NCBI RefSeq assembly: GCF_000273375.1
Contig: NZ_CM001557.1
Location: 1,189,473 to 1,253,472, forward strand
Source of the DNA: Bartonella birtlesii IBS 325
Lineage (GTDB): Bacteria > Pseudomonadota > Alphaproteobacteria > Rhizobiales > Rhizobiaceae
Direction of reading: 5' to 3'
Length of the DNA stretch: 64,000 bases
Shown here piece after piece: positions 20,817-33,591 of the stretch. Position 1 is the first letter of the stretch, and every line of letters begins with the position of its first letter. The translations under genes were made by a program, and so were the position numbers. A model generated the notes under the pieces. That model did not search any database. It had not been told where the DNA came from and was given only the letters and a program-made list of their open reading frames with translations.

Positions 20817-22226
20817 TTAGGCAGAATAGTACATATCGAATTCGACAGGATGGGGGGTTGTTTCATAGCGTAAAACTTCTTGCATTTTTATTTGAATAAA
20901 AGAATTAATTTGATCATCATCAAAAACGTCTCCAGATTTAAGAAAACTACGATCTTTATCAAGTGCTTCAAGTGCTTCGCGCAGACTTCCGGAGACTGTA
21001 GGGATTTCTTTACGCTCTTGTGAGGGGAGGTCATAAAGATCTTTATCCATAGCGTGTCCAGGATGAATTTTGTTTTTGATGCCATCAAGACCAGCCATTA
21101 AGAGTGCTGCAAACGCCAAATACGGATTTGCTGTTGGGTCTGGGAAACGAACTTCTACACGTTTTGAATCTGGTGAAGCACTCATGGGAATACGGCAAGA
21201 TGCAGAACGGTTGCGTGCAGAATAAGCAAGAAGAACGGGTGCTTCATAACCGGGCACTAAACGCTTATAGGAATTGGTGGATGGATTAGTGAAGGCGTTG
21301 AGTGCTTTTGCATGCTTAATAATACCACCGATAAAGAATAAGCAAGTTTCCGATAGTCCTGCATATTCATTTCCCGCAAACATTGGTTTTCCATCTTTCC
21401 AAATCGATATATGAACATGCATACCTGAGCCATTGTCACCAAAAACTGGTTTTGGCATGAAAGTTGCTGTTTTCCCATAGCTGTTTGCTATTTGATGCAC
21501 GACATATTTAAAAATTTGCATTTTATCGGCTTCACGAACAAGAGTATCAAAGCGAATACCTAATTCATGCTGGCTTGCTGCCACTTCGTGATGATGTTTT
21601 TCAACGCGAACTCCCATATCTTTGAGTGCTGTAAGCATTTCAGAGCGCATGTCTTGGCAAGAATCGATAGGGGGAACAGGAAGATAACCGCCCTTCATGC
21701 GTGGGCGATGGCTAAGATTGCCCATCTCATATTCTGTATCATCATTGGTTGGAAGTTCACTTGAATCCAGCTTGAATCCTGTGTTGTAAGGATCAGTTTT
21801 ATAGCGGACATCATCAAAGATGAAAAATTCCGCTTCTGGACCTATATTGATCGTATCACCGATTCCTAAAGATTTCATATACATTTCAGCTCTCTTAGCG
21901 ATAGAACGAGGATCTCTACGGTAAAACTCCCCAGAAACAGGATCGAGTACATCACAAAATATAACCAAAGTAGATTGTGCAAAAAAAGGATCAATATGCA
22001 CTGTTTCTGGATCTGGCATCAATGCCATGTCAGATTCATGAATCGTTTTCCATCCGGCGATTGAAGAACCATCAAACATAACACCATCGTTAAATGTATC
22101 TTCGCTAATTTCTGCGATATCCATTGTGATGTGGTGCAACTTTCCTCGTGGATCAGTAAAACGTAAATCAACAAAACGGATTTCGTTGTTTGCAATCTGT
22201 TTGATAATATCTGATGGGGTTGTCAT
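20817..22226 (-). CDS. glnA: Glutamine synthetase, type I
   Basis: Makes glutamine from glutamate, ammonia and ATP. The family segments are evident: FDGSSIAGW near the N-terminus, [10 protein letters not shown], the ATP/metal motif [34 protein letters not shown], and NRSASCRIP. The adenylylation site is the Tyr of the KDLYDLP loop, so the usual GlnE/GlnB control is possible. I chose ATG 22226 ([10 protein letters not shown]) with AAGGAAATT upstream; a TTG two codons earlier is also in frame. Length is 469 aa. It follows glnB by 62 bases on the same strand, the standard alphaproteobacterial glnBA operon. Confidence 0.96.
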   Translation of the reverse strand: MTTPSDIIKQIANNEIRFVDLRFTDPRGKLHHITMDIAEISEDTFNDGVMFDGSSIAGWKTIHESDMALMPDPETVHIDPFFAQSTLVIFCDVLDPVSGEFYRRDPRSIAKRAEMYMKSLGIGDTINIGPEAEFFIFDDVRYKTDPYNTGFKLDSSELPTNDDTEYEMGNLSHRPRMKGGYLPVPPIDSCQDMRSEMLTALKDMGVRVEKHHHEVAASQHELGIRFDTLVREADKMQIFKYVVHQIANSYGKTATFMPKPVFGDNGSGMHVHISIWKDGKPMFAGNEYAGLSETCLFFIGGIIKHAKALNAFTNPSTNSYKRLVPGYEAPVLLAYSARNRSASCRIPMSASPDSKRVEVRFPDPTANPYLAFAALLMAGLDGIKNKIHPGHAMDKDLYDLPSQERKEIPTVSGSLREALEALDKDRSFLKSGDVFDDDQINSFIQIKMQEVLRYETTPHPVEFDMYYSA

Positions 22227-22288
22227 ATTCAATTTCCTTATGTGGGATTGATGTAGATAAAAAAGGTAAAAAATTTTGTTGTTATTTA

Positions 22289-22711
<423 letters not shown>

Positions 22712-22889
22712 TTACACAAAAAGTCATACATTATGTCACTTAAGGTATTTTGTGGAAAAAAATTTCTTGTTGCATAAGTCAAAGTGCTGTTGCTCCTTGA
22801 AAGACATCTCGCAGTTTGCAAATAATATAGTAAGAGATGCTTGGTTTTCTTAAACTCTATCATATTCCCATTTTATAATAAAAATATCT

Positions 22890-25805
22890 TTAAAAATTGG
22901 AATTATATAAAGGTCGGCGCAGCAAAATTTCTTTCAGAAATTTTCCTGTATAAGAAGTGGAAACATTAACAATATCTTCAGGACGCCCAACAGCAACAAT
23001 TTCACCACCACGATCTCCCCCTTCTGGTCCTAGATCAATAATCCAGTCTGCAGTTTTTATGACTTCAAGATTATGTTCAATGATGAGAACTGTATTTCCT
23101 TGCTCGACAAGTTCATGCAAAACCTCAAGTAGTTTAGAAATATCGTGGAAATGTAAACCTGTGGTTGGCTCATCTAAAATGTAGAGTGTACGCCCTGTTG
23201 TTTTGCGTGAAAGTTCTTTAGCAAGTTTCACCCGTTGGGCTTCACCACCAGAAAGTGTCGTAGCTTGTTGTCCTACTTTGATGTAGCCAAGACCAACCTT
23301 CATGAGTGTTTTTAATTTGTTGTGAATGGTAGGAATAGCTTGAAAAAATTCTTCAGCCTTTTCGATTGTCATATCCAAAATATCGGCTATGGACTGTCCT
23401 TTAAATTTTACTTCTAATGTTTCTCGATTATAGCGTTTTCCTTGGCAGACATCGCAAGTAACATAAACATCAGGTAAAAAGTGCATTTCAATTTTGATAA
23501 CTCCATCACCTTGACATGCTTCGCAGCGCCCTCCTTTAACATTAAATGAAAAACGTCCTGCTTGATAACCGCGAGCTTTTGATTCTAGAAGTTCGGCAAA
23601 CCATTCACGGATCGGGGTAAATGCGCCTGTATAGGTTGCAGGATTAGAGCGTGGAGTACGTCCAATCGGTGATTGGTTTATATCAATGACTTTATCGAGA
23701 AATTCTAATCCTTCAATTTTATCATAGATTGCGGGGCTATGATGGCTGCCCATGATATGATGTGAGGCAGCTTTGAAAAGTGTTTCAATAAGAAATGTTG
23801 ATTTTCCCCCACCGGAAACACCTGTGATGCACGTGAAAGTTCCAAGAGGGATATTCACACTAATATTTTTTAGGTTATTTCCACGGGCACCAATGATTTT
23901 AAGTGTCTTTGATTTTGATATTTTGCGCCGTTGAATAGGCACTTTAATAGCCATTTTTCCTGAAAGATATTGGCCCGTGAGAGAGGATGGATTTTCTATA
24001 ATTTCTTGCGGTGTGCCTTGTGCTATAATTTCTCCACCATGAACACCTGCAGCAGGTCCCATATCAACTACATGGTCTGCTGTGCGAATGGCATCTTCAT
24101 CATGTTCAACAACAATAACTGTATTGCCAAGATCACGTAGATGGTGCAGCATTTGCAAAAGGCGTTCGTTATCACGTTGGTGCAAACCAATGGAAGGCTC
24201 ATCTAAAATATAGAGAACACCTGTCAGACCAGAGCCAATCTGGGATGCCAACCGAATGCGCTGACTTTCTCCCCCCGAAAGGGTGCCTGAATGTCGAGAC
24301 AAGGTAAGATATTCAAGTCCTACATGATTTAAAAAAGCAAGGCGTTCACGAATTTCTTTTAAAATACGGATTGCAATATTTTGTTGTTTTTCGGTGAGAT
24401 ATTGATGAATATTGGCAAACCAATCATCGGCTTTTAGGATAGAAAGCTCTGATATTTGACCAATATGCATGCCATGAATTTTGACAGCTAATGCTTCTGG
24501 TCTTAAGCGATAACCATAACAAGCCGGACAGGGAGAAGAAGACATATAATTCTCGATTTCTTCACGCGAGTAGGCAGAATCTGCTTCTTTCCATCGCTGC
24601 TCCATATTGGGGATGATTCCTTCAAAGTAATGGATTTTATTATGCAACCTGGAATCGTTTCTGTAAATAAGAGGGATTTCTTTACCTTTTGTGCCGTAAA
24701 GAATAGCATGTTGCGCTTTATCGGAGAGATTACACCATTTGTCTGTGCGTTTAAATCCGTAAACTTTGCCTAGAGCTTCTAAGGTTTGATTATAATAAGG
24801 TGAAGATAATTTAGACCAAGGGGCAATTGCGCCATCTTTTAAGGTAAGTTTTTTATTGGGTACAATTTTTTGGGGGTCTATTGTCTTTTTAATGCCAAGT
24901 CCGTCGCAGAGAGGGCAAGCGCCAAAAGGGTTATTGAATGAAAAGAGTCGTGGCTCAATTTCAGGAATAGAAAATCCCGAGATTGGGCAAGCAAACCTTT
25001 CTGAAAAAACAAGCCGTTTGTGCGTTTCATTTTTTGATTTATAAGCAGACTCTTTTGTGGTTTCTTTTTGTGCTAAAGGTTGGTCTGCCATTTCAGCAAC
25101 TGCAAGCCCATTTGTCAGCTGTAAACAGGTCTCTATACTGTCTGCTAAGCGAGAGACAATGTCATTGTTTACGACAATACGATCTATTACCACGTCTATG
25201 TCATGTTTATATTTTTTATCAAGAGGGGGAATCTCAGGAATCTCATAGAATTTCCCATCCACTTTAGCGCGCTGGAACCCCTTTTTTAAAAGTTCTGTCA
25301 GCTCTTTTTTATATTCTCCTTTTCGTCCTCGTACCAGAGGGGCCATAATAAAAATCCGTGTACCTTCTGGTAAAGACATAATTTGATCAACCATTTGGCT
25401 TACACTTTGGCTTTCAATGGGGCGTCCTGTAACGGGGGAATGAGGAACACCGATGCGTGCAAAGAGAAGGCGCATGTAGTCATGGATTTCAGTGACGGTA
25501 CCGACCGTTGAGCGTGGGTTGCGGCTGGTTGTTTTTTGTTCAATGGAGATGGCTGGAGAAAGGCCGTCTATGCGATCAACATCTGGTTTTTGCATCACTT
25601 CCAGAAATTGGCGCGCATAAGCAGAGAGGCTTTCAACATAACGGCGTTGACCTTCAGCGTAGATTGTATCAAAAGCTAAAGAAGACTTTCCTGAGCCAGA
25701 AAGCCCCGTGATAACAATGAGTTTGTCACGAGGCAGATCGAGATCAATATTTTTAAGATTATGCTCACGTGCACCGCGAATAGAGATATATTTTTGAAGA
25801 GCCAT
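22890..25805 (-). CDS. uvrA: Excinuclease ABC subunit A
   Basis: DNA-damage recognition ATPase of nucleotide excision repair. It is a tandem ABC protein of 971 aa. The first Walker A is [10 protein letters not shown] (near 34-43), with a zinc-finger set at CPISG...CPLC, an SGGESQRI signature and DEPSIGLH. The second half has [10 protein letters not shown], the zinc module CEACQGDG...[18 protein letters not shown] and DEPTTGLH. The start is ATG 25805 ([20 protein letters not shown]). It is divergent from ssb. I saw no GAAC/GTTC-type alphaproteobacterial SOS box in the 337-base intergene. Confidence 0.97.
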   Translation of the reverse strand: MALQKYISIRGAREHNLKNIDLDLPRDKLIVITGLSGSGKSSLAFDTIYAEGQRRYVESLSAYARQFLEVMQKPDVDRIDGLSPAISIEQKTTSRNPRSTVGTVTEIHDYMRLLFARIGVPHSPVTGRPIESQSVSQMVDQIMSLPEGTRIFIMAPLVRGRKGEYKKELTELLKKGFQRAKVDGKFYEIPEIPPLDKKYKHDIDVVIDRIVVNNDIVSRLADSIETCLQLTNGLAVAEMADQPLAQKETTKESAYKSKNETHKRLVFSERFACPISGFSIPEIEPRLFSFNNPFGACPLCDGLGIKKTIDPQKIVPNKKLTLKDGAIAPWSKLSSPYYNQTLEALGKVYGFKRTDKWCNLSDKAQHAILYGTKGKEIPLIYRNDSRLHNKIHYFEGIIPNMEQRWKEADSAYSREEIENYMSSSPCPACYGYRLRPEALAVKIHGMHIGQISELSILKADDWFANIHQYLTEKQQNIAIRILKEIRERLAFLNHVGLEYLTLSRHSGTLSGGESQRIRLASQIGSGLTGVLYILDEPSIGLHQRDNERLLQMLHHLRDLGNTVIVVEHDEDAIRTADHVVDMGPAAGVHGGEIIAQGTPQEIIENPSSLTGQYLSGKMAIKVPIQRRKISKSKTLKIIGARGNNLKNISVNIPLGTFTCITGVSGGGKSTFLIETLFKAASHHIMGSHHSPAIYDKIEGLEFLDKVIDINQSPIGRTPRSNPATYTGAFTPIREWFAELLESKARGYQAGRFSFNVKGGRCEACQGDGVIKIEMHFLPDVYVTCDVCQGKRYNRETLEVKFKGQSIADILDMTIEKAEEFFQAIPTIHNKLKTLMKVGLGYIKVGQQATTLSGGEAQRVKLAKELSRKTTGRTLYILDEPTTGLHFHDISKLLEVLHELVEQGNTVLIIEHNLEVIKTADWIIDLGPEGGDRGGEIVAVGRPEDIVNVSTSYTGKFLKEILLRRPLYNSNF

Positions 25806-26023
25806 ATTTTATCCTTGGCGTATGTGACAAAAACTGAGCATTTAAAATAGCATAAAACTGTTTTTTAGAATTACAACGTTTTTCATTATTTTAACGGATA
25901 AAAAAAGAATGTAAGGTTATGTGAAAAATAAAATGGAGAAAACAGCTTTTTATTCTTTGATGATGAAATAAACTATGCGTTGTCAGCATCTTTTGTTATA
26001 ATTACACGATGTGATATCTTAGA

Positions 26024-26106
26024 AAGGATAGCAAAATCCATATTGAAGGTCAATTGCAGATATGCAAAGGACAAGGTCAAGACAGTAATGACCGCTATAC
26101 AACAAA
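26024..26106 (+). pseudogene. Fragment of a second ssb copy just upstream of ssb
   Basis: The stretch AGCAAAATCCATATTGAAGG and onward repeats, with changes, an internal part of ssb (26363-26443). It translates as IHIEGQLQ followed by SNDRYTT against IYIEGQLQ and GNDRYTT in the real gene. It lies less than 40 bases from the ssb start, so it is the leftover of a tandem duplication or of recombination with a phage ssb. Confidence 0.75.
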
Positions 26107-26142
26107 AAATTATTTGCGAATTAAAATTTTGGAGTTTATGCG

Positions 26143-26661
26143 ATGGCTGGTAGCCTTAATAAAGTTATTTTGATTGGTAATCTTGGCGCAGATCCTGAGA
26201 TACGCCGTTTGAATTCTGGTGACCAAGTAGCAAATTTACGTATTGCTACTTCAGAAAGTTGGCGTGATCGTAATACAAATGAACGAAAAGAGCGCACGGA
26301 GTGGCATAATATCGTTATTTTTAATGAAAATCTTGTCAAAGTTGTCGAGCAATATTTAAAAAAAGGTAGCAAAATCTACATTGAAGGTCAGTTGCAAACA
26401 CGAAAATGGCAAGATCAAAATGGCAATGATCGTTATACAACAGAGGTTGTTTTGCAAAAATACCGTGGTGAATTGCAAATGCTTGATGGACGTGGGGGAA
26501 CTGGTGGGGAGCAAATACAGGGGGTAAATCAGGCGGGTAGCAATTACGGCGGTGGTGGTTTTGGCGGTAGTGCCTCTCATCAAAGAGATGCTTTTGGTCA
26601 AAATAATAGCCAAGCAGAAGAAAGTTTTTCACATAAATTAGATGATGACGTACCTTTTTAA
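26143..26661 (+). CDS. ssb: Single-stranded DNA-binding protein
   Basis: Binds single-stranded DNA in replication, repair and recombination. An N-terminal OB fold runs to about residue 110 ([47 protein letters not shown]). A Gly/Gln/Ser-rich linker follows, and the acidic tip DDDVPF recruits partner proteins. The length of 172 aa is normal. The start is ATG 26143, with GGAG 7 bases ahead. It is divergent from uvrA, as in many alphaproteobacteria, and has its own terminator before gyrA. Confidence 0.97.
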   Translation: MAGSLNKVILIGNLGADPEIRRLNSGDQVANLRIATSESWRDRNTNERKERTEWHNIVIFNENLVKVVEQYLKKGSKIYIEGQLQTRKWQDQNGNDRYTTEVVLQKYRGELQMLDGRGGTGGEQIQGVNQAGSNYGGGGFGGSASHQRDAFGQNNSQAEESFSHKLDDDVPF

Positions 26662-26799
26662 GAGCTCTTAAGCTACAATATTATTATCATATTTTTATTG
26701 TTTCTTTATAAGGTTCTTAAAGTTTAAAAAATTTTAAGTTTTGAGTATTTTATCTGTTATTTTAACAGTGAGCAAATAACACGTTGAAAGTTATTGTTA

Positions 26800-26838
26800 A
26801 ATTTCTCTCCTATTATAGCAGAGAAATTGGTATTTTTT
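26800..26838 (+). terminator. Intrinsic terminator after ssb
   Basis: A 9-bp stem, AATTTCTCT with AGAGAAATT, encloses an 11-base loop (26809-26819) and is followed by GGTATTTTTTT. It lies between ssb and gyrA, separating the two transcripts. Confidence 0.75.
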
Positions 26839-26893
26839 TGCATTTTTCGATATAAACTAAGCAAAGTGATTCTTTTTTGAAAGTCTTGAAACT

Positions 26894-29674
26894 GTGACCG
26901 ATCTTACTCCACACCCAGAACGTGATGTGCTGACCGGTATTGAACCAATCAGTATTATTGATGAAATGCAACGCTCTTATCTTGATTATGCGATGAGCGT
27001 AATTGTTTCGCGTGCTCTTCCAGATGTCCGCGATGGTCTTAAACCTGTTCATCGGCGTATTCTTCATGCTATGAATGAAATGGGGCTTTCTTTTAATAAG
27101 CCTTATCGTAAGTCTGCTGGGGTTGTTGGTGAAGTTATGGGAAAGTTTCATCCCCATGGAGATGCTTCAATCTATGATGCTTTGGTGCGTATGGCACAGG
27201 ATTTTTCTTTACGAAATCCATTGATTGATGGTCAAGGAAATTTTGGTTCTGTTGATGGTGATCCACCAGCAGCAATGCGTTATACAGAATGTCGTTTAGA
27301 AAAAGTTTCGGAACAGCTATTGGCTGATATTGATAAAGAGACGGTTGATTTTCAGGATAATTATGATGGGCGTGAGCGTGAACCAGTTGTTTTACCAGCG
27401 CGTTTTCCTAATCTTTTGGTTAATGGATCAGGTGGTATCGCTGTAGGAATGGCAACCAATATTCCACCTCATAATCTTGGTGAAGTTGTTGATGGTTGTA
27501 TCGCTTTGATTGATGATCCCAATATTACACTTGATAAGATTGTTGAAATCATTCCAGGGCCTGATTTTCCTACAGGTGGTATTATTCTTGGCCATTCCGG
27601 TGTCCGTTCGGCTTATGAAACTGGGCGTGGTTCAATTATTCTGCGTGCTAAAGTTGATATTGAAGAAATTCGCAATGGTCGGCAAGCGATTATTGTGAGT
27701 GAAATACCTTATCAAGTTAATAAAGCAACGATGATTGAGAAAATGGCCGAATTGGTGCGCGATAAACGTATCGAAGGAATCTCTGATTTGCGTGATGAGT
27801 CTGACCGTGATGGATATCGCGTCGTTATTGAGCTAAAAAAAGATGTGGTCGCGGAAGTTATTTTGAATCAATTGTATCGTTATACGCCACTACAAACTTC
27901 TTTTGGTTGTAATATGGTTGCATTGAATGGAGGGAAACCTGAACAGATGGCGTTGCTTGATATGCTTCGTGCGTTTGTTTCTTTCCGAGAAGAGGTTGTG
28001 AGTCGGCGAACAAAATATCTTTTACGTAAAGCGCGTGAGCGTGCCCATGTTTTAGTTGGTCTTGCTCTTGCTGTTGCTAATATTGATGAAATTATAGCAC
28101 TTATTCGTCAAGCACCTGATCCACAGACAGCACGTGCGCAATTAATGGAGCGACGCTGGCCAGCTGTGGATGTAGCACCTTTAATTAAACTTATTGATGA
28201 TCCGCGTCATATTATTCATGAGGATAATACTTATAATCTCTCTGAAGAGCAGGCACGTGCTATTTTGGAATTGCGCTTGCAAAGGTTGACAGCACTTGGG
28301 CGTGATGAAATTGCTGATGAATTGAATAAAATCGGAATGGATATTACCGATTATCTTGGTATTTTGGCATCACGTTTACGTATCATGAGTATTGTTAAGG
28401 ATGAGCTAAAAGCTCTTCGTGAGGAGTTTGCAACGCCCAGGCGCACTGTATTTGGTTTTGGTAGCGCTGAGATGGAGAGCGAAGATTTGATTGCGCCAGA
28501 GGATATGGTGGTAACGGTAAGTCATAGTGGCTATATTAAGCGCGTACCTCTCAGTACATACCGTGCACAACGCCGTGGTGGTAAGGGACGTTCTGGTATG
28601 TCTACAAAAGATGAGGATTTTGTAACGCGTTTATTCGTGGCGAATACGCATACACCAGTTCTTTTCTTTTCGTCGCGTGGAATTGTCTATAAGGAAAAAG
28701 TTTGGCGTTTACCACTTGGTACGCCTCAATCGCGTGGGCGAGCTCTGATTAATCTTCTGCCCTTACAGCAAGGTGAGCGCATAACAACAATTATGCCCTT
28801 ACCAGAGGATGAGTCAAGTTGGAGTGCATTGGATGTTATGTTCGCAACGACGCGTGGCACTGTGCGTCGTAATAAATTATCAGATTTTGTTCAGGTTAAT
28901 CGTAATGGCAAAATTGCTATGAAACTTGATGAAGAAGGTGATGAAATTCTTTCTGTTGAAACTTGTACAGAACATGATGATGTTGTGCTAACGACTGCTA
29001 ATGGACAATGTATTCGTTTTCCAGTTGTTGAGGTTCGTGTTTTTGTAGGGCGTAATTCAGTTGGGGTTCGTGGTATTAATTTGGCTGAGGGTGATAAAGT
29101 CATTTCGATGACGCTTTTAGAACATGTTGAAGCTACATCAATTGAACGTTCTGCTTATATTAAACGTATGATTAATGAACGGCGTGCTGATGGCACTGAT
29201 ACAGAGGATATTGTAAGTCTTTATGAAGAAGAAGCAGGAGTTGAGACAGAGTTGACAGAGGAGCGCTATGCAGAACTTCAGGCATGCGAACAGATGCTGT
29301 TAACCGTGAGTGAGTTTGGTTATGGAAAAAGGTCTTCCTCATATGAATTCCGCATTTCTGGACGTGGCGGAAAAGGAATTCGTGCAACAGATCCATCTAA
29401 AACCGCTGAAATTGGTAAATTAGTAGCGGCGTTTCCAGTAAAAACGCAAGATCAGATTATGTTAGTATCAGATGGAGGACAGCTTATTCGTGTGCCTGTT
29501 GATGGTATTCGTATAGTGGGTCGTTCAACTAAGGGGGTAACAATTTTCAATACAGCTAAAGGTGAAAAGGTCGTATCGGTTGAGCGTATTTCTGAATCTG
29601 AAGAGGATGATAATCAAGTAGATGATCAGGCGGGAAAACATTCTGATACAATTGATGTAAGAGAAGAAAAATAA
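26894..29674 (+). CDS. gyrA: DNA gyrase subunit A with Ala at the quinolone position
   Basis: Breakage-reunion subunit of gyrase. The N-terminal region holds the HPHGD loop and catalytic Tyr130 (AMRYTE, the counterpart of E. coli Tyr122). The C-terminal half carries the repeated beta-pinwheel blades and the GyrA box QRRGGKG. The residue matching E. coli Ser83 is Ala91 ([10 protein letters not shown]); Asp95 matches Asp87. Alanine there is associated with reduced quinolone susceptibility and is known as a natural state in Bartonella. The start is GTG 26894. Length is 926 aa, with an acidic tail. It heads the gyrA-coaD-ppi-ppi cluster. Confidence 0.97.
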   Translation: MTDLTPHPERDVLTGIEPISIIDEMQRSYLDYAMSVIVSRALPDVRDGLKPVHRRILHAMNEMGLSFNKPYRKSAGVVGEVMGKFHPHGDASIYDALVRMAQDFSLRNPLIDGQGNFGSVDGDPPAAMRYTECRLEKVSEQLLADIDKETVDFQDNYDGREREPVVLPARFPNLLVNGSGGIAVGMATNIPPHNLGEVVDGCIALIDDPNITLDKIVEIIPGPDFPTGGIILGHSGVRSAYETGRGSIILRAKVDIEEIRNGRQAIIVSEIPYQVNKATMIEKMAELVRDKRIEGISDLRDESDRDGYRVVIELKKDVVAEVILNQLYRYTPLQTSFGCNMVALNGGKPEQMALLDMLRAFVSFREEVVSRRTKYLLRKARERAHVLVGLALAVANIDEIIALIRQAPDPQTARAQLMERRWPAVDVAPLIKLIDDPRHIIHEDNTYNLSEEQARAILELRLQRLTALGRDEIADELNKIGMDITDYLGILASRLRIMSIVKDELKALREEFATPRRTVFGFGSAEMESEDLIAPEDMVVTVSHSGYIKRVPLSTYRAQRRGGKGRSGMSTKDEDFVTRLFVANTHTPVLFFSSRGIVYKEKVWRLPLGTPQSRGRALINLLPLQQGERITTIMPLPEDESSWSALDVMFATTRGTVRRNKLSDFVQVNRNGKIAMKLDEEGDEILSVETCTEHDDVVLTTANGQCIRFPVVEVRVFVGRNSVGVRGINLAEGDKVISMTLLEHVEATSIERSAYIKRMINERRADGTDTEDIVSLYEEEAGVETELTEERYAELQACEQMLLTVSEFGYGKRSSSYEFRISGRGGKGIRATDPSKTAEIGKLVAAFPVKTQDQIMLVSDGGQLIRVPVDGIRIVGRSTKGVTIFNTAKGEKVVSVERISESEEDDNQVDDQAGKHSDTIDVREEK

Positions 29675-29680
29675 TTTTGA

Positions 29681-30202
<522 letters not shown>

Positions 30203-30216
<14 letters not shown>

Positions 30217-30799
30217 AGTTTTTGCTGTTTTGATATGTGTTTTTTGTTTTTTTCCATTGAGTGCTGTCGCGAATGATTCAAAGCCAACTGATAACTCTAA
30301 TGTTCTTATTTTATCTCTCAAAAATGGTGATGTGGTTATTCGTCTTCGTCCTGATTTGGCACCAAAGCATGTTGCACAAATCAAAAGATTAACCAAGGAG
30401 GGTGCTTATAACAATGTTGTTTTTCATCGTGTTATTCCAGGTTTTATGGCACAGACTGGTGATGTCAAATTTGGAAAAAAGGACAGTGTAGATTTTGATC
30501 CTAAACATGTTGGGATGGGAGGCTCACATTATCCTAATATCCCAGCAGAATTTTCAGAACAGCCATTTAAGCGTGGTACTGTTGGGATGGCACGCTCACA
30601 AGATCCAAATTCGGCTAATTCTCAATTCTTCATTTGTTTTGATGATGCTACTTTTTTAAATAATCAATATACTGTTGTTGGAGAAGTCATAAAAGGAATG
30701 GATGTTGTTGATAAAATTAAAAAAGGCACCACAAGTAATAATGGATCTGTAACAAATCCTGATGTTATTCATGCTGCCACTTTGCAAGCTGATAGATAA
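30203..30799 (+). CDS. ppiA: Exported peptidyl-prolyl cis-trans isomerase (cyclophilin)
   Basis: Catalyses proline isomerisation during protein folding. This copy has a signal peptide (residues 1-23, cut near AVA-ND), so it should work in the periplasm. The cyclophilin core is intact: [36 protein letters not shown] and the C-terminal [15 protein letters not shown]. The 198-aa length is normal for the exported form. It overlaps the coaD end by 14 bases and is followed 19 bases later by a cytosolic paralogue, so the pair arose by tandem duplication, and the sequences are still visibly similar. Confidence 0.93.
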
Positions 30800-30818
30800 A
30801 TCAAAGGAGTTTAACCGT

Positions 30819-31331
30819 ATGGCCGAAATTAAAAATTTAGAAAATACCTTAATCCTTGAAACAACGAAGGGTACAGTTGTTATTGAACTTTTGGCTGATT
30901 TAGCACCAGGTCATGTTGCACGTATTAAAGAGCTCGTGCGTGAGGGAGCTTATGACAACGTTATTTTTCATCGTGTTATTGATGGTTTTATGGCTCAAAC
31001 TGGTGATGTACAATTTGGTAAAAAGGATGGTGAAAAGTTTAATTTATCGCGTGCAGGTATGGGGGGGGCAGAGAAGCCAAATTTAACAGCAGAGTTTTCA
31101 AATCTTTCTCATAAGCGTGGTACAGTTTCTATGGCGCGTAGTCAGCATCCAAATTCTGCTAATTCACAATTTTTCATTTGCTTTGCCGATGCTCCTTGGC
31201 TTGATCGTCAATATTCCATATGGGGGCAAGTTATTGAAGGTATGGAAAATATTGATCAAATTAAGCGCGGTGAGCCTGTTACAGATCCTGATACAATTAT
31301 TAGAGCTGTTATTGCTGCGGATATAAAATAA
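30819..31331 (+). CDS. ppiB: Cytosolic peptidyl-prolyl cis-trans isomerase (cyclophilin)
   Basis: Cyclophilin foldase without signal peptide. I start it at ATG 30819 (MAEIKNLENTLILET), preceded by an AAAGGAG ribosome site; the frame extends further upstream only inside ppiA. Core motifs are [37 protein letters not shown] and WGQVIEGMENIDQI. Length is 170 aa. It shares its motifs almost word for word with the exported ppiA just upstream. This arrangement, one exported and one cytosolic cyclophilin after coaD, is common in rhizobial genomes. Symbol assignment between ppiA and ppiB follows location only. Confidence 0.93.
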   Translation: MAEIKNLENTLILETTKGTVVIELLADLAPGHVARIKELVREGAYDNVIFHRVIDGFMAQTGDVQFGKKDGEKFNLSRAGMGGAEKPNLTAEFSNLSHKRGTVSMARSQHPNSANSQFFICFADAPWLDRQYSIWGQVIEGMENIDQIKRGEPVTDPDTIIRAVIAADIK

Positions 31332-32472
31332 TTATATCAGTTAAAATTATTGTAAGATCACTAAGTGGAAATATTTTTCTTTCATTGTTGTTTGGGTGCA
31401 ATGAAGAGTAGTGGTTATGGTTTTTATAAAACATTCAGTTTTTGTATATTTTCTGTATTAAATTTTGTAATTTTTATGTGTAATGAAATTATGGCACATT
31501 ATTTGCTCCTTATTTATAAATATCATTTGTTGGCAAAAGAGAATGTTTAAAATTTAGCATTCACGTAGTACTTCTCGCTTGTAATTCCAATACTATGATC
31601 TGGTTTAATGATAAATTATGCAATCATAAATTAGGAATTCGTGCTTTTTATCGCTTTTTTATATTTAGCTGCATTGCTTTGAATTCACTATCTTTTTAAT
31701 GTAAGGTAGAATTTAAGAAGCAATTATCGGGTACTCTATTTTGCATTGCAGACGTTTGTTTGGATACAAGGATGGTTGCGTTTTGTGTTTCTTGAAAATG
31801 ACAAGAGAAGTTTCTTGTCTCTACATTTTTTAGAAGATTTTTGATGGGGTAAGGCATAAAAAATTATAGAGATATAAGAATATAATATTCCATTGATGTT
31901 TACTACAATGTGCTTCTTTCATTCTTATATTATTATCAAAATGCATTGAAATGTTGATGATGAAAATGTAGAGTTTTATTTATTCACAAAAAAGTAACAA
32001 AGCATTTGCTACCAGTTTGCATGTTTTTTGGAGGTTACTGGACAATTTTTGGCTGGTGATATTTATAGATATAGATGTAAATTTTTTATCTATGAAAGTA
32101 AAACTTATCTAAGACTGTATTTGGTATTTAAAGCTTTCCTTTATTCCATACAAAATTCGCTAAGTGTTATCATTATTGAAAGTATATAAAATAAGGTTAT
32201 TTTTTTGTAAAATAGTCTCGCAATTCTTTAAATCTATGGTACGTAAATGTAGATATCTTGAGATGTTATATTGTCAGGTCATTTTTTAGAAATGAGCTTA
32301 TTACGTTGATTTTGATCATCACTTGATAGCAAAATTTCTTTATTTTGTTTCATTTTTTTATGTTAGTGACAATAGTTTGGAATCAATCCACAAAATTTAT
32401 CTTGCTCGTAAGAGAGGTGTAGCTTTTCTTTCTATAGCGATATGAATTTATAGAAGCAAAAAGACGAGAGTG
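31332..32472. other. 1.1-kb spacer between ppiB and tgt, where queA might be expected
   Basis: No gene is supported. In many related genomes queA precedes tgt here. I looked for QueA-like sequence and found none. A 61-codon frame at 31365-31550 has no recognisable features. A small hairpin, GACAAGA (31800-31806) with TCTTGTC (31813-31819), is followed by a T-run. Confidence 0.45.
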
Positions 32473-33591
32473 ATGATAAAAACATTTCATTATAGAAAAA
32501 TTGCTCAAGATGGCTATGCGCGTCGTGGCGAAATTATAACAGGGCGTGGGTGTGTTCGTACACCGGCCTTTATGCCGGTTGGGACGGCAGGAACCGTTAA
32601 AGCTATGTATATGGATCAGATACGTTCTCTTGGAGCAGATATCATTTTGGGCAATACTTATCATTTAATGTTACGGCCAGGAGCCGAGCGTGTTGCGCGT
32701 TTAGGTGGCTTACATGAATTTTCACGCTGGTCTGGACCTATCTTAACAGATTCTGGTGGATTTCAGGTTATGTCGCTTGCTGGAATCCGTAAAATTACCG
32801 AAAAAAGTGTGTTGTTTCGCTCTTACATTAATGGAGCCTATTATGAAATGAGTCCAGAGCGTTCTATCGAAATTCAGGGGCTTCTTAATGCTGATATCCA
32901 AATGCAATTGGATCAATGTATTGCGTTACCAGCCAGTGAAAAAGAAATAGAAGCTGCCATGGAACGTTCATTACGTTGGGCAAAGCGTTGCAAAATAGCT
33001 TTTGGTAATCAGCCAGAAAAAGCACTTTTTGGTATTGTTCAAGGTGGCGATAATATAAAATTGCGTGAACGTTCTGCCCAAGCATTAAAAGAAATGGATT
33101 TGAAAGGTTATGCTATTGGAGGGCTTGCGGTTGGTGAACCACAGAATGTTATGACCACTGTTTTAGATGCAACTTGTCCGATTCTACCAGAGGATAAGCC
33201 ACGTTATCTCATGGGCGTGGGAACACCTGATGATATTTTACAGAGTGTCGCGCGTGGTATTGATATGTTTGATTGTGTTATGCCAACTCGTGCGGGACGT
33301 CATGGTTTAGCTTTTACACGTTTTGGAAGAATTAATTTGCGTAATGCACGTTATGCAGAAGATCGTTATCCTCTTGATTCACAATCGCTTTGCCCAGCAG
33401 CAAATGATTATAGTTGCGCTTATTTGCATCATTTAATCAAATCCGATGAGTCTCTTGGTGGTATGTTATTGACTTGGAATAATCTTTTTTATTACCAACA
33501 ACTTATGCAAGGGATTCGTGATGCTATTGAAGAGGGAAGATATGCTGATTTTTGTACTGAAACTCGTGCTCTATGGGCGCAAGGACGTTAA
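32473..33591 (+). CDS. tgt: tRNA-guanine transglycosylase lacking most zinc ligands
   Basis: Exchanges guanine 34 of GUN-anticodon tRNAs for a queuosine precursor or queuine. The active site is intact: Asp93 (TDSGGFQ), Cys149 (LDQC) and the nucleophile Asp in MFDCVMPTRAGR; GGLAVGE is also kept. The structural zinc site is not. Relative to E. coli Cys302/Cys304/Cys307/His333, this protein has Ser305/Cys307/Ala310/Asn336. A structure held without zinc is implied, possibly a lineage trait. The start may be ATG 32473 or the adjacent GTG 32470. Length is 372 aa. No queA lies alongside, so salvage rather than full synthesis of queuosine is plausible. Confidence 0.92.
   Translation: MIKTFHYRKIAQDGYARRGEIITGRGCVRTPAFMPVGTAGTVKAMYMDQIRSLGADIILGNTYHLMLRPGAERVARLGGLHEFSRWSGPILTDSGGFQVMSLAGIRKITEKSVLFRSYINGAYYEMSPERSIEIQGLLNADIQMQLDQCIALPASEKEIEAAMERSLRWAKRCKIAFGNQPEKALFGIVQGGDNIKLRERSAQALKEMDLKGYAIGGLAVGEPQNVMTTVLDATCPILPEDKPRYLMGVGTPDDILQSVARGIDMFDCVMPTRAGRHGLAFTRFGRINLRNARYAEDRYPLDSQSLCPAANDYSCAYLHHLIKSDESLGGMLLTWNNLFYYQQLMQGIRDAIEEGRYADFCTETRALWAQGR

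Noticed and set aside
25806..26142. SOS box between uvrA and ssb
   Set aside because: No GAAC-N7-GAAC or GTTC-N7-GTTC could be found there; the decayed ssb fragment occupies part of the region.
31365..31550. 61-codon frame after ppiB
   Set aside because: No ribosome site, no family and an odd composition; likely chance in AT-rich DNA.
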